Below, in pieces: positions 43,642-53,482 of a DNA stretch of 64,000 nucleotides. The stretch lies in contig CAJNDS010000729.1 of NCBI GenBank assembly GCA_905221605.1, forward strand, positions 1 through 64,000. The letters are read 5' to 3'. This stretch comes from Symbiodinium natans (lineage: Eukaryota; Sar; Dinophyceae; Suessiales; Symbiodiniaceae). Made by a program: the position numbers and the translations under genes. Each line of letters opens with the position of its first letter. The first letter of the stretch is position 1. The notes under the pieces are model-generated. The model saw only the letters and a program-made list of their open reading frames with translations, had not been told where the DNA came from and ran no database searches.

Positions 43642-44589
43642 ATGCATCAGAAAAGGCGCTTCGACCCAAGCTCTTTGGAAAAAGTGGCACGCAAACGAGT
43701 ACACACCGACCTGGACGTCACCGTCTGCCCCTGGGGCAACACAAAACACGTCTTCGAGGACATGGAGCCCACGACCTCGCTGTGGCAGCTGCAAATCCGT
43801 CAAGCCGGACCTCGCAACATGAGCAACCGATTCCTTGCCACCGCCCGCAATGCCCTCCAAGAGACGCCCTACGAAGGCATCACCGACATGGCGACCCTGG
43901 AACGAGAAAAGGGCATCCGAATCCTGAACGGTGCACCGTCAATGACAGGGGACTCCGATCCCGACGGTGTAGGACTCGAACCGTGGCTGGCCACCATCTA
44001 CTGCGCCGGCAAGACACCGGAAACCGGCCTGAAGTTCATCAAATACCTCGCCAACTTCAAAAAAGACAAGGGAGAGTTCTACGAGATACCCCCATGCATG
44101 CTATGCCACCACACGAACACATGGCCGTTCGGAGATATGCCGGACGGATGGACGTACCGCCAGATACCGCTTCATGATTTCCAACCATTCAAGGCCAAGC
44201 CACCTCGCTACAGTCGACACGTACTCATGCAACTTTCGACAGAACAAGACCTACCAGATGACGAAACCTACATCCTGAGCCTCTGGGGCAACATGTACCC
44301 ATACCGATACGACTTGGACCAGATAGGACTCGATGGTCAATTCGTGCAGATGCACGCAGGAAAGCAAGAATATGTCCGCAACATGCGCGTCACCGACTCG
44401 GAGAAGGACAAAAAACACATCCAACAACTCCTGCAACAGATCCTGATGGAAACACCGGTATACCTCATCGATGCAACCGGGACACCAGAAAACCCCTTCG
44501 CACAGTGGCTCCGAAGTCAGCCCACAATCTATGCAGAATCACATAGCGGAGAAGAAATGCCCGCTACCCAGCCAGAACAATACGGCTAA
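43642..44589 (+). CDS. 'CPWG' family protein 3, 315 aa
   Basis: ATG at 43642 (MHQKRRFDPSSLEKVARK). Shares with protein 2: LDVTVCPWGNTKHVFED, LWQLQIRQ, NRFLATARNALQETPYEGIT, LEREKGIRI, DPDGVGLEPWLATIYCAGKT, YLANFKKDKGEF, MPDGWTYRQIP and a C-terminal PVYLIDATGTPENPFAQWLR. It is a tandem duplicate of the gene 290 bases upstream, at moderate protein identity with no sign of recent copying. Function unknown. Confidence 0.78.
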   Translation: MHQKRRFDPSSLEKVARKRVHTDLDVTVCPWGNTKHVFEDMEPTTSLWQLQIRQAGPRNMSNRFLATARNALQETPYEGITDMATLEREKGIRILNGAPSMTGDSDPDGVGLEPWLATIYCAGKTPETGLKFIKYLANFKKDKGEFYEIPPCMLCHHTNTWPFGDMPDGWTYRQIPLHDFQPFKAKPPRYSRHVLMQLSTEQDLPDDETYILSLWGNMYPYRYDLDQIGLDGQFVQMHAGKQEYVRNMRVTDSEKDKKHIQQLLQQILMETPVYLIDATGTPENPFAQWLRSQPTIYAESHSGEEMPATQPEQYG

Positions 44590-44590
44590 C

Positions 44591-44804
44591 GGCGAAACAT
44601 CTTGCCAGACGAAGAAACCCGCTGCAGCACACGCAGCACAGCCCGTGCTCGGTCTTGCAATGAACAGGCATGTCCGACACTCACACAGCCGGCCGATGCA
44701 AGTGCAAAAAAAAAGGGACGACGCGATTTCGTCAACGCGACAGTTGCTTGCGTCGCTCATGTACAGACTTCAGCACAGATCGACCCAGTCTAAACAGACA
44801 GACA

Positions 44805-44841
<37 letters not shown>

Positions 44842-44990
44842 CAGGTCGACATGCCCATAACAAACAGGACAGCTGAAGTCACCTTCCCAAATCCCTGCAC
44901 AAACCACAACTCGATACCCGCCGCAGCTCATCTTGGCTCTCAGGTCAGAGTCCACATAGGTCCAAAGCACTAGACAAAAACGGCAGAGCA
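44591..44990. other. Spacer with CA microsatellite
   Basis: A (CA)n run lies at about 44806-44840. No gene is seen. Confidence 0.7.
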
Positions 44991-46148
44991 ATGGAACACG
45001 TCGCCGTTTCCTTGAAATCACTCGGACTGCAACGCTTCCTTGACCCCGATTCAAAACAAGAGCATCCCAACGCACCCTGCTTTCCGACTCGTCCCGCAAA
45101 GCTCCCACGCACGCTACCCGAGAACTTCCAGCCCGAGCAACTGTGCAAAGCCAATCCACACCCACGCGACGCCCATCTATCATTCGAGGAAGAAACACAC
45201 AGCTACCGCTGGAAAGGAAAGCAAGTCAGCACGTCAGCAACCCAGCTCATCGAACGACACGTGCCACCCTTCGAACCCTTCAAGATCATCAAAGCGATGA
45301 AAAACAGTTCGTGGTGGCCCCGACCAGGCTACTTGAGATCCGAGGTCCCGGACCAAACATGGTCGAGCCTGCCAAACCTACCCACCTGGATGCCTCTCCG
45401 GAACGCACTGAAGCAACGACCTCGCGACGAAGAAGCACTTTGCCTACTCCTCAGCGAAGCACGAGACATGGCAGCAGAGGACGAAGAAGATCACCAGCAC
45501 TTAACGCATCTGTTCGACAGCCTGTGCATGTCCGAAACAGAAATACTAGAGAAATGGGAAGAAGCGAAAGAAACAGGAGCAAGAGAAGGCACCTGGATGC
45601 ATGCCCAGTTCGAATGCCTGCTCAACGGCGGCTGCGTACCCACACTGACACCAGAAGTACAACTACTGGCACGGTTCCTGCGCTCGCAAGAAGATCTCAG
45701 AGTCTACCGCACAGAATGGCGAATCTACGCAGACAAGGAAGACATCGCCGGCAGCATCGACTTCGTGGGCATCCGTCCCGACAGCACAAAAGTTTTGGTC
45801 GACTGGAAACGCACCAGTCGCATGCAGCACCGACACGATGCCTTCGGCAGATTCATGCAACCTCCAGTGCACAACCTACCAGACTGCGCTCTCTGGCATT
45901 ATCGCCTACAGCTCAACATATACCGTCACATTCTGCAGCAATACTACGGAGAAGTCGTGTCCGACATGTACGTAGTGGGCACCAACCCCGACAACGACCC
46001 CGAGCCCTTCGTGGATTGCGTGCCCGTGCTCAAAGAAGAAACCCACGCCTTGTTCGCCACCTGCATCTCCAACAAGGACGTCGAAGTTCCTGATGCAGGC
46101 ACACAAAAGCCGACAGCCGAAACGGAGTCTCACAACTTGCGCAAGTGA
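44991..46148 (+). CDS. PD-(D/E)XK nuclease-like protein, 385 aa
   Basis: ATG at 44991. Residues about 63-95 (HLSFEEETHSYRWKGKQVST, then TQLIERHVPPFEP) match the N-terminal hairpin common in phage- and large-virus-type PD-(D/E)XK proteins. About 200-290 hold the core: GTWMHAQFECLL (His), TEWRIYADKEDIAGSIDFVG (the GSID Asp), LVDWKRTS (D-x-K motif) and LQLNIYRHILQQYYG (Gln motif). These are the metal and DNA-binding residues of RecB/Cas4-like nucleases, all present, so a DNA-cleaving activity is plausible. It could be a DNA-repair or mobile-element nuclease; context gives no proof. Confidence 0.75.
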   Translation: MEHVAVSLKSLGLQRFLDPDSKQEHPNAPCFPTRPAKLPRTLPENFQPEQLCKANPHPRDAHLSFEEETHSYRWKGKQVSTSATQLIERHVPPFEPFKIIKAMKNSSWWPRPGYLRSEVPDQTWSSLPNLPTWMPLRNALKQRPRDEEALCLLLSEARDMAAEDEEDHQHLTHLFDSLCMSETEILEKWEEAKETGAREGTWMHAQFECLLNGGCVPTLTPEVQLLARFLRSQEDLRVYRTEWRIYADKEDIAGSIDFVGIRPDSTKVLVDWKRTSRMQHRHDAFGRFMQPPVHNLPDCALWHYRLQLNIYRHILQQYYGEVVSDMYVVGTNPDNDPEPFVDCVPVLKEETHALFATCISNKDVEVPDAGTQKPTAETESHNLRK

Positions 46149-46378
46149 ACAGCACAATTTACAACACGACATGAATGAGCAGCAAACAAAAAGAGCCCAT
46201 GGCCTCACAGGCCACACAAGATAAGAGCCACAGTGGTAGAAGCACATGCCAAATCCATAAGACTTAGCCTCGAAGCAGGCACACTAACGAAAAACGCGAA
46301 AATTCCGCAGCACTCGGCACAAGACTCGCCTCAAGCATCTCGACACCACTGTCGAAGAGTAGCCGAACATCGAGCAAC

Positions 46379-47206
46379 ATGCTGCCATGGATGCTGCGCA
46401 CCGCTCGACCATACAGCCCGGAAAACTACACCTGTTTCAACTTCTGGGACCCGGAAGACGACATCATAGCCACTCTGCACCAACTCCGGCGCTGCCGAGT
46501 CTCCATCAACGAGCTGCCGGACTTTTGCCCACCACCAGCCCATCAACCAGAACACACGTCCGTGTGCATATGCACACACAACAAATTACTCTGCCACATT
46601 CCCAGCTTGCCCAGGAAAACCACGGTAGAACAGCTGCTCGCCCTGCTCAACCTAACAGCGGAGATAAGAAAAGAAAAGGCGTGGCTGTGCTGGGCCGGCA
46701 TGCCGATACTGCGTCACGATCGAGTGCTCTCGGAATACAATCTGCCAAGAGACGCGATGCTGCACATAATGCCCACTCAGCCCGGGGGCTTTCCAATTCG
46801 CCTGAGATGGTGCGATCTCATCTCCTTCACCATGCACGTGCAGCCGGAGTGGCCCGTCCATGCAATACGCAAAGTGACAGCATTTCAGATCGGAGTGGCC
46901 CCGATGCAAGTCAAACTGTGCTACAACAACCAGGAGCTCTTCGGAAGACAACGCTGCAAAGCAATCAACGCGGACGATCTCATCGACATACAACTCGTGC
47001 TCCACAACGACCCGACGCCAGAAACCATGCTCCGTTGCGACATCTGCGACGTTCGGGCCGCACACAGCGCACGCGCCACATGTCGCTCATGCAAACGCTT
47101 GATCTGCTTCTTGCACAGGCGACAGTGCGATGCGTGCCAAGCTCCACTCTGCTGCCTGTGCAACACGAAACACCATTGCCTGCTCCTCCTACCAGCCTTC
47201 TACTAG
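46379..47206 (+). CDS. Double ubiquitin-like plus zinc-cluster protein, 275 aa
   Basis: ATG at 46379. Residues about 70-135 form one ubiquitin-like unit (LLCHIPSLPRKTTVEQLLAL, ... LPRDAMLHIMPTQPGG), and about 138-210 a second (FPIRLRWCDLISFTMHVQPE, ... DDLIDIQLVLHN). The first ends in Gly-Gly as ubiquitin does. The C-terminus has four or more Cys/His pairs (CDICDVRA, CRSCKRLICFLH, CDACQAPLCCLC, HHC), consistent with RING- or B-box-like zinc binding. A role as an adaptor or E3-type protein in ubiquitin signalling is inferred. Assignments are by pattern. Confidence 0.6.
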   Translation: MLPWMLRTARPYSPENYTCFNFWDPEDDIIATLHQLRRCRVSINELPDFCPPPAHQPEHTSVCICTHNKLLCHIPSLPRKTTVEQLLALLNLTAEIRKEKAWLCWAGMPILRHDRVLSEYNLPRDAMLHIMPTQPGGFPIRLRWCDLISFTMHVQPEWPVHAIRKVTAFQIGVAPMQVKLCYNNQELFGRQRCKAINADDLIDIQLVLHNDPTPETMLRCDICDVRAAHSARATCRSCKRLICFLHRRQCDACQAPLCCLCNTKHHCLLLLPAFY

Positions 47207-47469
47207 CTTACAGAGAGAAATGCACCGCTCTCTGATGAATGCGATGCCAGTGGACACCGAGACTGCGACACAACAGCTCCATCGACAGACAAACACAGAC
47301 CCAACCACGCCAATGTACAGGACACAGCGAAGAAAAGAAAAACAGATAAACACAATCCACCAAAAAGCAAACGTCTTGCAGCTCGCACACGTGCCGAAGT
47401 TCAGCGAAGCACCAGCAGGACACTCACTAGGATGCATCCAAAAGTATAATCAGATCCAGCCAAAGCATC

Positions 47470-48285
47470 ATGCACCAAATCCGCAGCCATCTACGACATC
47501 TCAAAGTGTCCATAAATTACAGGCAGACGACAGGCGTAGACGAAATGCACACAAAAAAGCCACGCCATGAAACAACCACGACAAGCAGCTGCCTCACAAG
47601 CGCTGGAAATCGCGAACCACAATCACTGCACTGGAAAGACCTGACCCACGTGATAGCACCTCTAATAAGCTCGTACCTGAACTCCGTCGACATCCTAGCA
47701 CTCCTACGATCGGACAGGCTATCCATCACTGCGAGCCGAAAACTCTACGCGCAGAAACGAGAGATCATCTACCAATTGCGCTGGGCAATGCGACCACTCG
47801 TAGAATGCAGGGTGCTCCTGCCCGGCCTGCTGCGGGGCTACGCAATTCGCATTACAGCCTCCAAAGCCAACGACGACTTTTGGCAGCATCCGGAAACTCA
47901 CCCCGAATCAGACGACTTCGGAAAAGAACACGAAATGAAAGAATGGCTCGAAGACGCAGGCTACGGAAACTTCACTCCCGCACAAGCCATCCTGATCCTA
48001 AACGCTTGGCCCAGCATCCGAAGACCAGCCGGCGCGCTTGTAAGCGACTTTTTGCGCAGCGCCCACGCCAAGTTCTTCTTCAAGCAACGTGTGTACAGGA
48101 TCAGCTTGGACCCAGAACAACAAGATGTAGTGAGCATCCTCGAGCCGGCGTCCCTGACCATCATCTTTCACCACAGGGGCTTCGAGGGCATCATTCGCGC
48201 ACGCAACTCGGCACCAGTAGCCCCGGACATAGACATAGTCACCCATCCATCCATCCCACTGACTCATTTCGTCTCGCAACGATAA
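47470..48285 (+). CDS. Hypothetical protein with possible F-box-like start, 271 aa
   Basis: ATG at 47470; a later ATG at 47545 is also possible. After a disordered start, HVIAPLISSYLNSVDILALL followed by a basic helix resembles an F-box-like helical motif, though key residues are not clear. The rest is mixed helix and strand (AQAILILNAWPSI, KFFFKQRVYRISLD, LTIIFHHRGFEGII). No catalytic signature is seen. Short CTATGAC repeats follow at about 48414-48450. Confidence 0.55.
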   Translation: MHQIRSHLRHLKVSINYRQTTGVDEMHTKKPRHETTTTSSCLTSAGNREPQSLHWKDLTHVIAPLISSYLNSVDILALLRSDRLSITASRKLYAQKREIIYQLRWAMRPLVECRVLLPGLLRGYAIRITASKANDDFWQHPETHPESDDFGKEHEMKEWLEDAGYGNFTPAQAILILNAWPSIRRPAGALVSDFLRSAHAKFFFKQRVYRISLDPEQQDVVSILEPASLTIIFHHRGFEGIIRARNSAPVAPDIDIVTHPSIPLTHFVSQR

Positions 48286-48678
48286 GGCGAAGCGAAGGGG
48301 GACGCCAGACCGATGGAGGTCATACTATGACGATGCACTCTGATCCGACACTGAAAAAACAAGCACAGCGACAAGAAGTACCCGAACAGAACAGCGGGAA
48401 CTCCATTGCGCTCCTATGACCTATAACCTATGACCTCTGACCTATGACAAGACAGAATGTCGACTCGACGGCCGCGCTCTTGTGAAAAAATGCGAAGAAT
48501 GCTCTGCATCCTAAATCTACACGCATGACTTGATGCATAAATGCCCAAGCCTCGAACCCCACCTAAACACACCGAACAACATCACCTTTGATGCCACCTC
48601 CCACAACACCACGAAACTGCACAGCCCGCACCGGCTCGAGAACCCGAAATAACAGTCAGTCTCCATGCCAACAGCCCG

Positions 48679-49347
48679 ATGCAACGGCAGAACAAAAAAA
48701 CGCCTCCTCGCTCGGACTTTCAGCACCTCGAGCCGCGACCTCCAAAACGAAGCCAAGTAACTACGAAAGCACTCTCATCACGGCACACAACGCCTAACAA
48801 AGCACTCGCTTTACCCGAGCAGCTCTGGAGAAAGGTATTGGACTTTGCAGGAGTGAATCACGTCCTCCTGGTACCACATAGCCAAAACGAAGAAGAAGCA
48901 CAGAGAGAGAGAGGCATCTGCGAAGAGCTTCTGCTTTACAACATCATGGAGAACCAGGAGAAGGACGTTGTCGGGTGCCCCTCTTGCAAACGTGACTGGC
49001 CGGCGACCATACTGACAGCCAACAAATGGAGCTTCACCACGACCAGAAAACTTCTAACGACACACAGGACCTTAGCCCACATGTTCGACAACCAGCTCGT
49101 GCCGAACAGCAGAAACACGTTTCCCGACTTGACGGCAGACATGCTATACCGAGCCGTGTACATCAGCGACGCCCGAGAGCTAGAAATCACCCTCGCCGGC
49201 AGAGCGCTGCGCAGCCTCACTTGGACATGGATCATGCCACATACCATTCCAAACACGACGCCACCCCTGAGCATCCAATTCTGTCAATGTGGAAACAGCC
49301 ACGCCGAACACGCACCCCGAGAACAATACGAGGAACACGGTTTGTAG
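48679..49347 (+). CDS. Hypothetical protein, 222 aa
   Basis: ATG at 48679. After about 45 disordered residues, LPEQLWRKVLDFAGVNHVLL could be a short F-box-like helix pair, as in the preceding gene. A CPSCKRDWPATI segment and a C-terminal CQCGNSHAEHAPRE could form a split zinc site. No family is recognised. The next 400 bases, to 49753, show no gene apart from a poly-C run near 49628. Confidence 0.5.
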   Translation: MQRQNKKTPPRSDFQHLEPRPPKRSQVTTKALSSRHTTPNKALALPEQLWRKVLDFAGVNHVLLVPHSQNEEEAQRERGICEELLLYNIMENQEKDVVGCPSCKRDWPATILTANKWSFTTTRKLLTTHRTLAHMFDNQLVPNSRNTFPDLTADMLYRAVYISDARELEITLAGRALRSLTWTWIMPHTIPNTTPPLSIQFCQCGNSHAEHAPREQYEEHGL

Positions 49348-49753
49348 AAAGTCCAACAGCCCGATGGCCAGAACAGAAAAAGAAAATCACTTTGTTCCAA
49401 GAACCAAAAAAGCACTCATGGAAAGATTTTCACACAAGACAAGCTCCGATTCGATGCCGAAACCCGAACAGCGACATCGAAGAGAACGGATGCCCTGTTA
49501 ATTCCAAAATGACTCCACGACAAGACATCCGCGAAGAGAAAGAAAAGACTCGTGCACGGATAACCTTGATCGACTCACCTGTATAGTGCTTCTTACATGC
49601 TGAAGCCATGTTCAAGCACATAAACTCCCCCCCCCCCCCCTCCCACCTCCGCCTTCAATTCACACACCTCACGAGTCTCCAGGCCCGCAGCCGTCGAGCA
49701 CAAACGACACCGCAGAGTCAAACGAGCTCACCCGCATACACGCCGCAGCAGCC

Positions 49754-50644
49754 ATGGAGCCCAGGCGGCCACTTCAAATCCAGATGGCCACGACGAATGC
49801 ACCCTTCGCAAAAATCATGCTATCCGACCAGGACAAATCGATTCGTGACGTCAAGCGCAAGCTCCAGGACACCCACAACATCCCTCGCTTTCGACTCAGA
49901 CTAATCGAAAAAGACCAATGTCTGAAAGACGAAGACACCATACCCCATGACACGGACCTGAAAGTGGTGCTCTTGAGTTACATTGATGCCACACAGAGCA
50001 CGGTGAACGAGCTCATGGACACCGTCATAAGCGGAACGTCCACAGAACTCGAATGCATCCTCCAACGACCCCAGCATCCAGATTCCATCATTGAGCACCT
50101 CCATCAATGCCGCAGCTGCGGCACGACAACAATCGGAGCACTGGAAGCGGCAGTCCTTCAACGACACCTACCAAAGGTCAGACTCTTGCTAGAAGCACAG
50201 GCTGACCTTCAGAAACCAGGGAACAACATGGCATTGCTTGCAGCCGTCGACTGCGGATTCCGAGACATTACTCATCTTTTGTTGAAGACCAGGGCGAATC
50301 CCAATATTCCATCGGGGGATGGTTCCGGCGTCACGAGCCTGTGGCTAGCAGCGTGCAAGGGAGATTGGCACATCATGCGCTCACTCCTTAAAGCACGAGC
50401 CTATGTAAACGCAGCCGACTTCAGGGGAACCACTCCCCTACACCTGGCTTGCGAGCAGAGCGACATCCCGCCAGTCCTGGAGCTGCTCAAACACAGAGCA
50501 GACCCCGAAGCCAGAAACCTAGACGGGGAAACGCCCATCGTTACGGCGTTCTGGTGGAATCAGTTCGACGTGCTGAAAGCCATGCGACACCATTTCGGCT
50601 GGAAAACCAAGCCGAACATCAGAAACAGCGACACAGATCCATAG
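49754..50644 (+). CDS. Ubiquitin-like/ankyrin protein 1, 296 aa
   Basis: ATG at 49754 (MEPRRPLQIQMATT). Residues about 7-78 are a ubiquitin-like domain (IMLSDQDKSIRDVKRKLQDT, IPRFRLRLIEKDQCLKDEDT, DLKVVLLSYI). From about 125 come four or so ankyrin repeats with usual signatures (ALEAAVLQRHLPKVRLLLEA, ALLAAVDCGFRDITHLLLKT, TSLWLAACKGDWHIMRSLLK, TPLHLACEQSDIPPVLELLK), ending GETPIVTAFWWNQFDVLKAM. This domain pair is frequent in dinoflagellate genomes; partners are unknown. Close paralog of 51730-52647. Confidence 0.85.
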   Translation: MEPRRPLQIQMATTNAPFAKIMLSDQDKSIRDVKRKLQDTHNIPRFRLRLIEKDQCLKDEDTIPHDTDLKVVLLSYIDATQSTVNELMDTVISGTSTELECILQRPQHPDSIIEHLHQCRSCGTTTIGALEAAVLQRHLPKVRLLLEAQADLQKPGNNMALLAAVDCGFRDITHLLLKTRANPNIPSGDGSGVTSLWLAACKGDWHIMRSLLKARAYVNAADFRGTTPLHLACEQSDIPPVLELLKHRADPEARNLDGETPIVTAFWWNQFDVLKAMRHHFGWKTKPNIRNSDTDP

Positions 50645-51151
50645 CCCAGCGCAGGGCACCCAGCACAAGCAACACGCAGACCAGACCAAGCGCCAGGCTT
50701 CTGCGAGAGTTAGACTGCCAGGGCACAAACTGATAAGTACAGACAGCTTGCGACTGCAGCCGAATGAGAAAAAAGGAAAAGCACTCACACAGAGATTTTT
50801 TGTTTGTTAAAAATAAGAAAACACATAAATATGTATGCATAATATATATATATATACATATCTTAGATGTACCCATTCAACAAAAACACAAATATATCAA
50901 AAAAATATATATATATATATATATTTATACACATAAAACGAGCAGATAAACAGGAACGATAAAGAGAGCCCAAACAACCACAACCCGGCTAACTGATCCC
51001 CAATCAACAACGCTGATCACGCTCACGCTCGACACTCTCACAATGTGCAACTAGCTCGCAGCCACGAACCACAAACGCCACAAGATCATACCATGCCACG
51101 AAGAACATATAGTGCAATAGTTCAACCGCTCTATAGTCGAGATCTACAACC
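50645..51151. other. Spacer with AT microsatellites
   Basis: TA-rich runs at about 50840-50930. No gene is seen. Confidence 0.7.
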
Positions 51152-51560
51152 ATGGAGATCAGCGCCTCAGATCCGAATACCAACAACGAGCACACTCGTG
51201 ACAACGATCTGTCTAAACAAGAACGCACAATGCGAGACATCAAGCTAAAACCACAAAACACACACCAAATCCATCGCTTCCAACAACGATTCCTAAGCAA
51301 ACGGGGCCTCCTAAAAGGGAAAAACCAAAATATCCGAGCACGCCAACATGAAACTAGTGATTCTCAACCGCCTTGCCGAGTCGAACAGCCATGCATGGGA
51401 CCTCTTTCACACCAGAATCAACAGCACCGTTTAACAGGCGGAATGCAACCTTCAAAGATCCCAGCATCCCGAGTCAGTACTCGATCCCTGCAAGGACAGC
51501 AACTGCATCGGCACACTACAAAAGCGATGCGACAACAATCCACACACCTGATCCGTCAAG
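51152..51560 (+). pseudogene. Decayed ubiquitin-like/ankyrin copy
   Basis: The start (ATG 51152) gives a ubiquitin-like piece LSKQERTMRDIKLKPQNTHQ matching both neighbours. After about 51345 similarity moves to another frame (MKLVILNRLAESN from the ATG in CAACATGAAACTAG), reaches a stop, and continues as QRSQHPESVLDP, matching the QRPQHPDSII and ERPLHPDSTL segments of the intact genes. No ankyrin repeats follow. It is a truncated copy with a frameshift and a stop. Confidence 0.75.
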
Positions 51561-51729
51561 CAACGAAGCAAAGCAACACGATGTCGCATCCCTCCTCCCA
51601 CCCCCTCCCCCGGCCCCCCTCCCTCCCCTCTCCAACAACTCACAGGCATCCATGCCCGCAGCCGTCACCGTCAGCCTCAGCCCACGAACCGCCTCGAGCA
51701 GACTCCGCCTCACACGCCCCACAACAGCC

Positions 51730-52647
51730 ATGCAGACCAGGCAGCACGCTCTTCGAATCCGAACGGCCATCACAGACACACCCTTCACAGAAATCGTGGT
51801 GTCTGACCAAGAGAAGACGATTCGGGACATCAAACTCAAGCTGAAGAACACCCACAACATCCCTCGCTTTCGAGTTAGATTACTCAACGAGGATAACTGT
51901 CTCAAAGACGAGGAGACGATACTCCACCACTCGGAATTGAAGATTGTGATCTTGAACTACATCGAGGCTTCGACAACTGCAGTCAACGAGCTCATGAACA
52001 CCGTCAGAAGCGGAACGACAGCTCAACTCGAATCCATCCTCGAACGACCCCTACATCCAGACTCAACACTCGAACGCCACGAGCAGTATTGCAACTGCAA
52101 CAGCAACTGCTGCAACCCTTTCGGCGCACTAGAAACAGCAGTCCTTGAAGGACACCTACCAAAGGTCAGACTTTTGTTAGAAGCACAAGCTGACCTTCAG
52201 AAACCAGGGAACGACACGGCTCTGCTTGCAGCCGTCGACTGCGGGTTCCGAGAGATCACAGACCTTTTGTTGAAGGCCAAAGCGAATCCCAATATCTCAA
52301 GCGAGGACGGCTGCGCCTTCACAAGCCTGTGGCTGGCGACATGCAAAGGAGAATGGCAAATGATGCACTCTCTCCTGAAAGCGCGAGCCCAGGTAAACAC
52401 GACCGATTTCTCAGGCACCACTCCCCTACACCTGGCTTGCGAACAAAGCGAGGTTTCCCCGGTCCTGGACCTACTGACACACGAAGCAGACCCCGAAACC
52501 AGAAATGTGGACGGGGAGACGCCCATCACCACAGCATTCTGGTGGAATCAATTCGACGTGCTTCAAGCCATGAGACACCACCTCGGCTGGGAGACCAAGC
52601 CGAGCATCAGAAACAGCGACACGGAACCGTGGCCCGTGAAACAGTAA
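51730..52647 (+). CDS. Ubiquitin-like/ankyrin protein 2, 305 aa
   Basis: The frame is open upstream to 51373, but the homologous start is ATG 51730 (MQTRQHALRIRTAI), aligned with the start of protein 1. The ubiquitin-like domain (EKTIRDIKLKLKNTHNIPRF, CLKDEETILHHSELKIVILN) is followed by a Cys-rich insert (CNCNSNCC) and four ankyrin repeats (ALETAVLEGHLPKVRLLLEA, ALLAAVDCGFREITDLLLKA, TSLWLATCKGEWQMMHSLLK, TPLHLACEQSEVSPVLDLLT). High similarity to protein 1 marks a local duplication. Confidence 0.85.
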   Translation: MQTRQHALRIRTAITDTPFTEIVVSDQEKTIRDIKLKLKNTHNIPRFRVRLLNEDNCLKDEETILHHSELKIVILNYIEASTTAVNELMNTVRSGTTAQLESILERPLHPDSTLERHEQYCNCNSNCCNPFGALETAVLEGHLPKVRLLLEAQADLQKPGNDTALLAAVDCGFREITDLLLKAKANPNISSEDGCAFTSLWLATCKGEWQMMHSLLKARAQVNTTDFSGTTPLHLACEQSEVSPVLDLLTHEADPETRNVDGETPITTAFWWNQFDVLQAMRHHLGWETKPSIRNSDTEPWPVKQ

Positions 52648-52758
52648 AAGACACCCGACATCAGCAGCCAGCGCACGAAGATCGACTACTAAGCTCACGC
52701 CAAAGTGCGACCCACCAAGCGTAAAGCTCTGTCACTAACGTTCTTTCTCACCCTCCCA

Positions 52759-52763
<5 letters not shown>

Positions 52764-52802
<39 letters not shown>

Positions 52803-52897
52803 TGACTCTCTCTCTCTCTCTCGCTATCTCGCTCTCTCCCTCTCTCTGTCTCTCTCTGTCTATCAATGTCTCTCTCTCTCTCTCTCTGCCTCTCTCC

Positions 52898-52993
<96 letters not shown>

Positions 52994-53482
52994 TTCTCTC
53001 TTTCTCTCTTTCTCTCTTTCTCTCTTTCTCTCTTTCTCTCTTTCTCTCTTTCTCTCTTTCTCTCTTTCTCTCTTTCTCTCTCTTTCTCTCTTTCTCTCTT
53101 TCTCTCTTTCTCTCTTTCTCTCTTTCTCTCTTCTCTCTCTTTCTCTCTTTCTCTCTTTCTCTCTTTCTCTCTTTCTCTCTTTCTCTCTTTCTCTCTTTCT
53201 CTCTTTCTCTCTTTCTCTCTTTCTCTCTTTCTCTCTTTCTCTCTTTCTCTCTTTCTCTCTTTCTCTCTTTCTCTCTTTCTCTCTTTCTCTCTTTCTCTCT
53301 TTCTCTCTTTCTCTCTTTCTCTCTTTCTCTCTTTCTCTCTTTCTCTCTTTCTCTCTTTCTCTCTTTCTCTCTTTCTCTCTTTCTCTCTTTCTCTCTTTCT
53401 CTCTTTCTCTCTTTCTCTCTTTCTCTCTTTCTCTCTTTCTCTCTTTCTCTCTTTCTCTCTTTCTCTCTTTCTCTCTTTCTCT
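52764..53482. repeat. (TTTCTCTC)n and (TC)n array, about 700 bp
   Basis: A TC block, then about 60 units of the octamer TTTCTCTC, all pyrimidine on +. The long Leu/Ser/Phe frame and the Glu/Arg/Lys frame on - are repeat artefacts. The mirror-like homopyrimidine strand could form triplex DNA. About 200 bases on either side show no gene. Confidence 0.95.
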
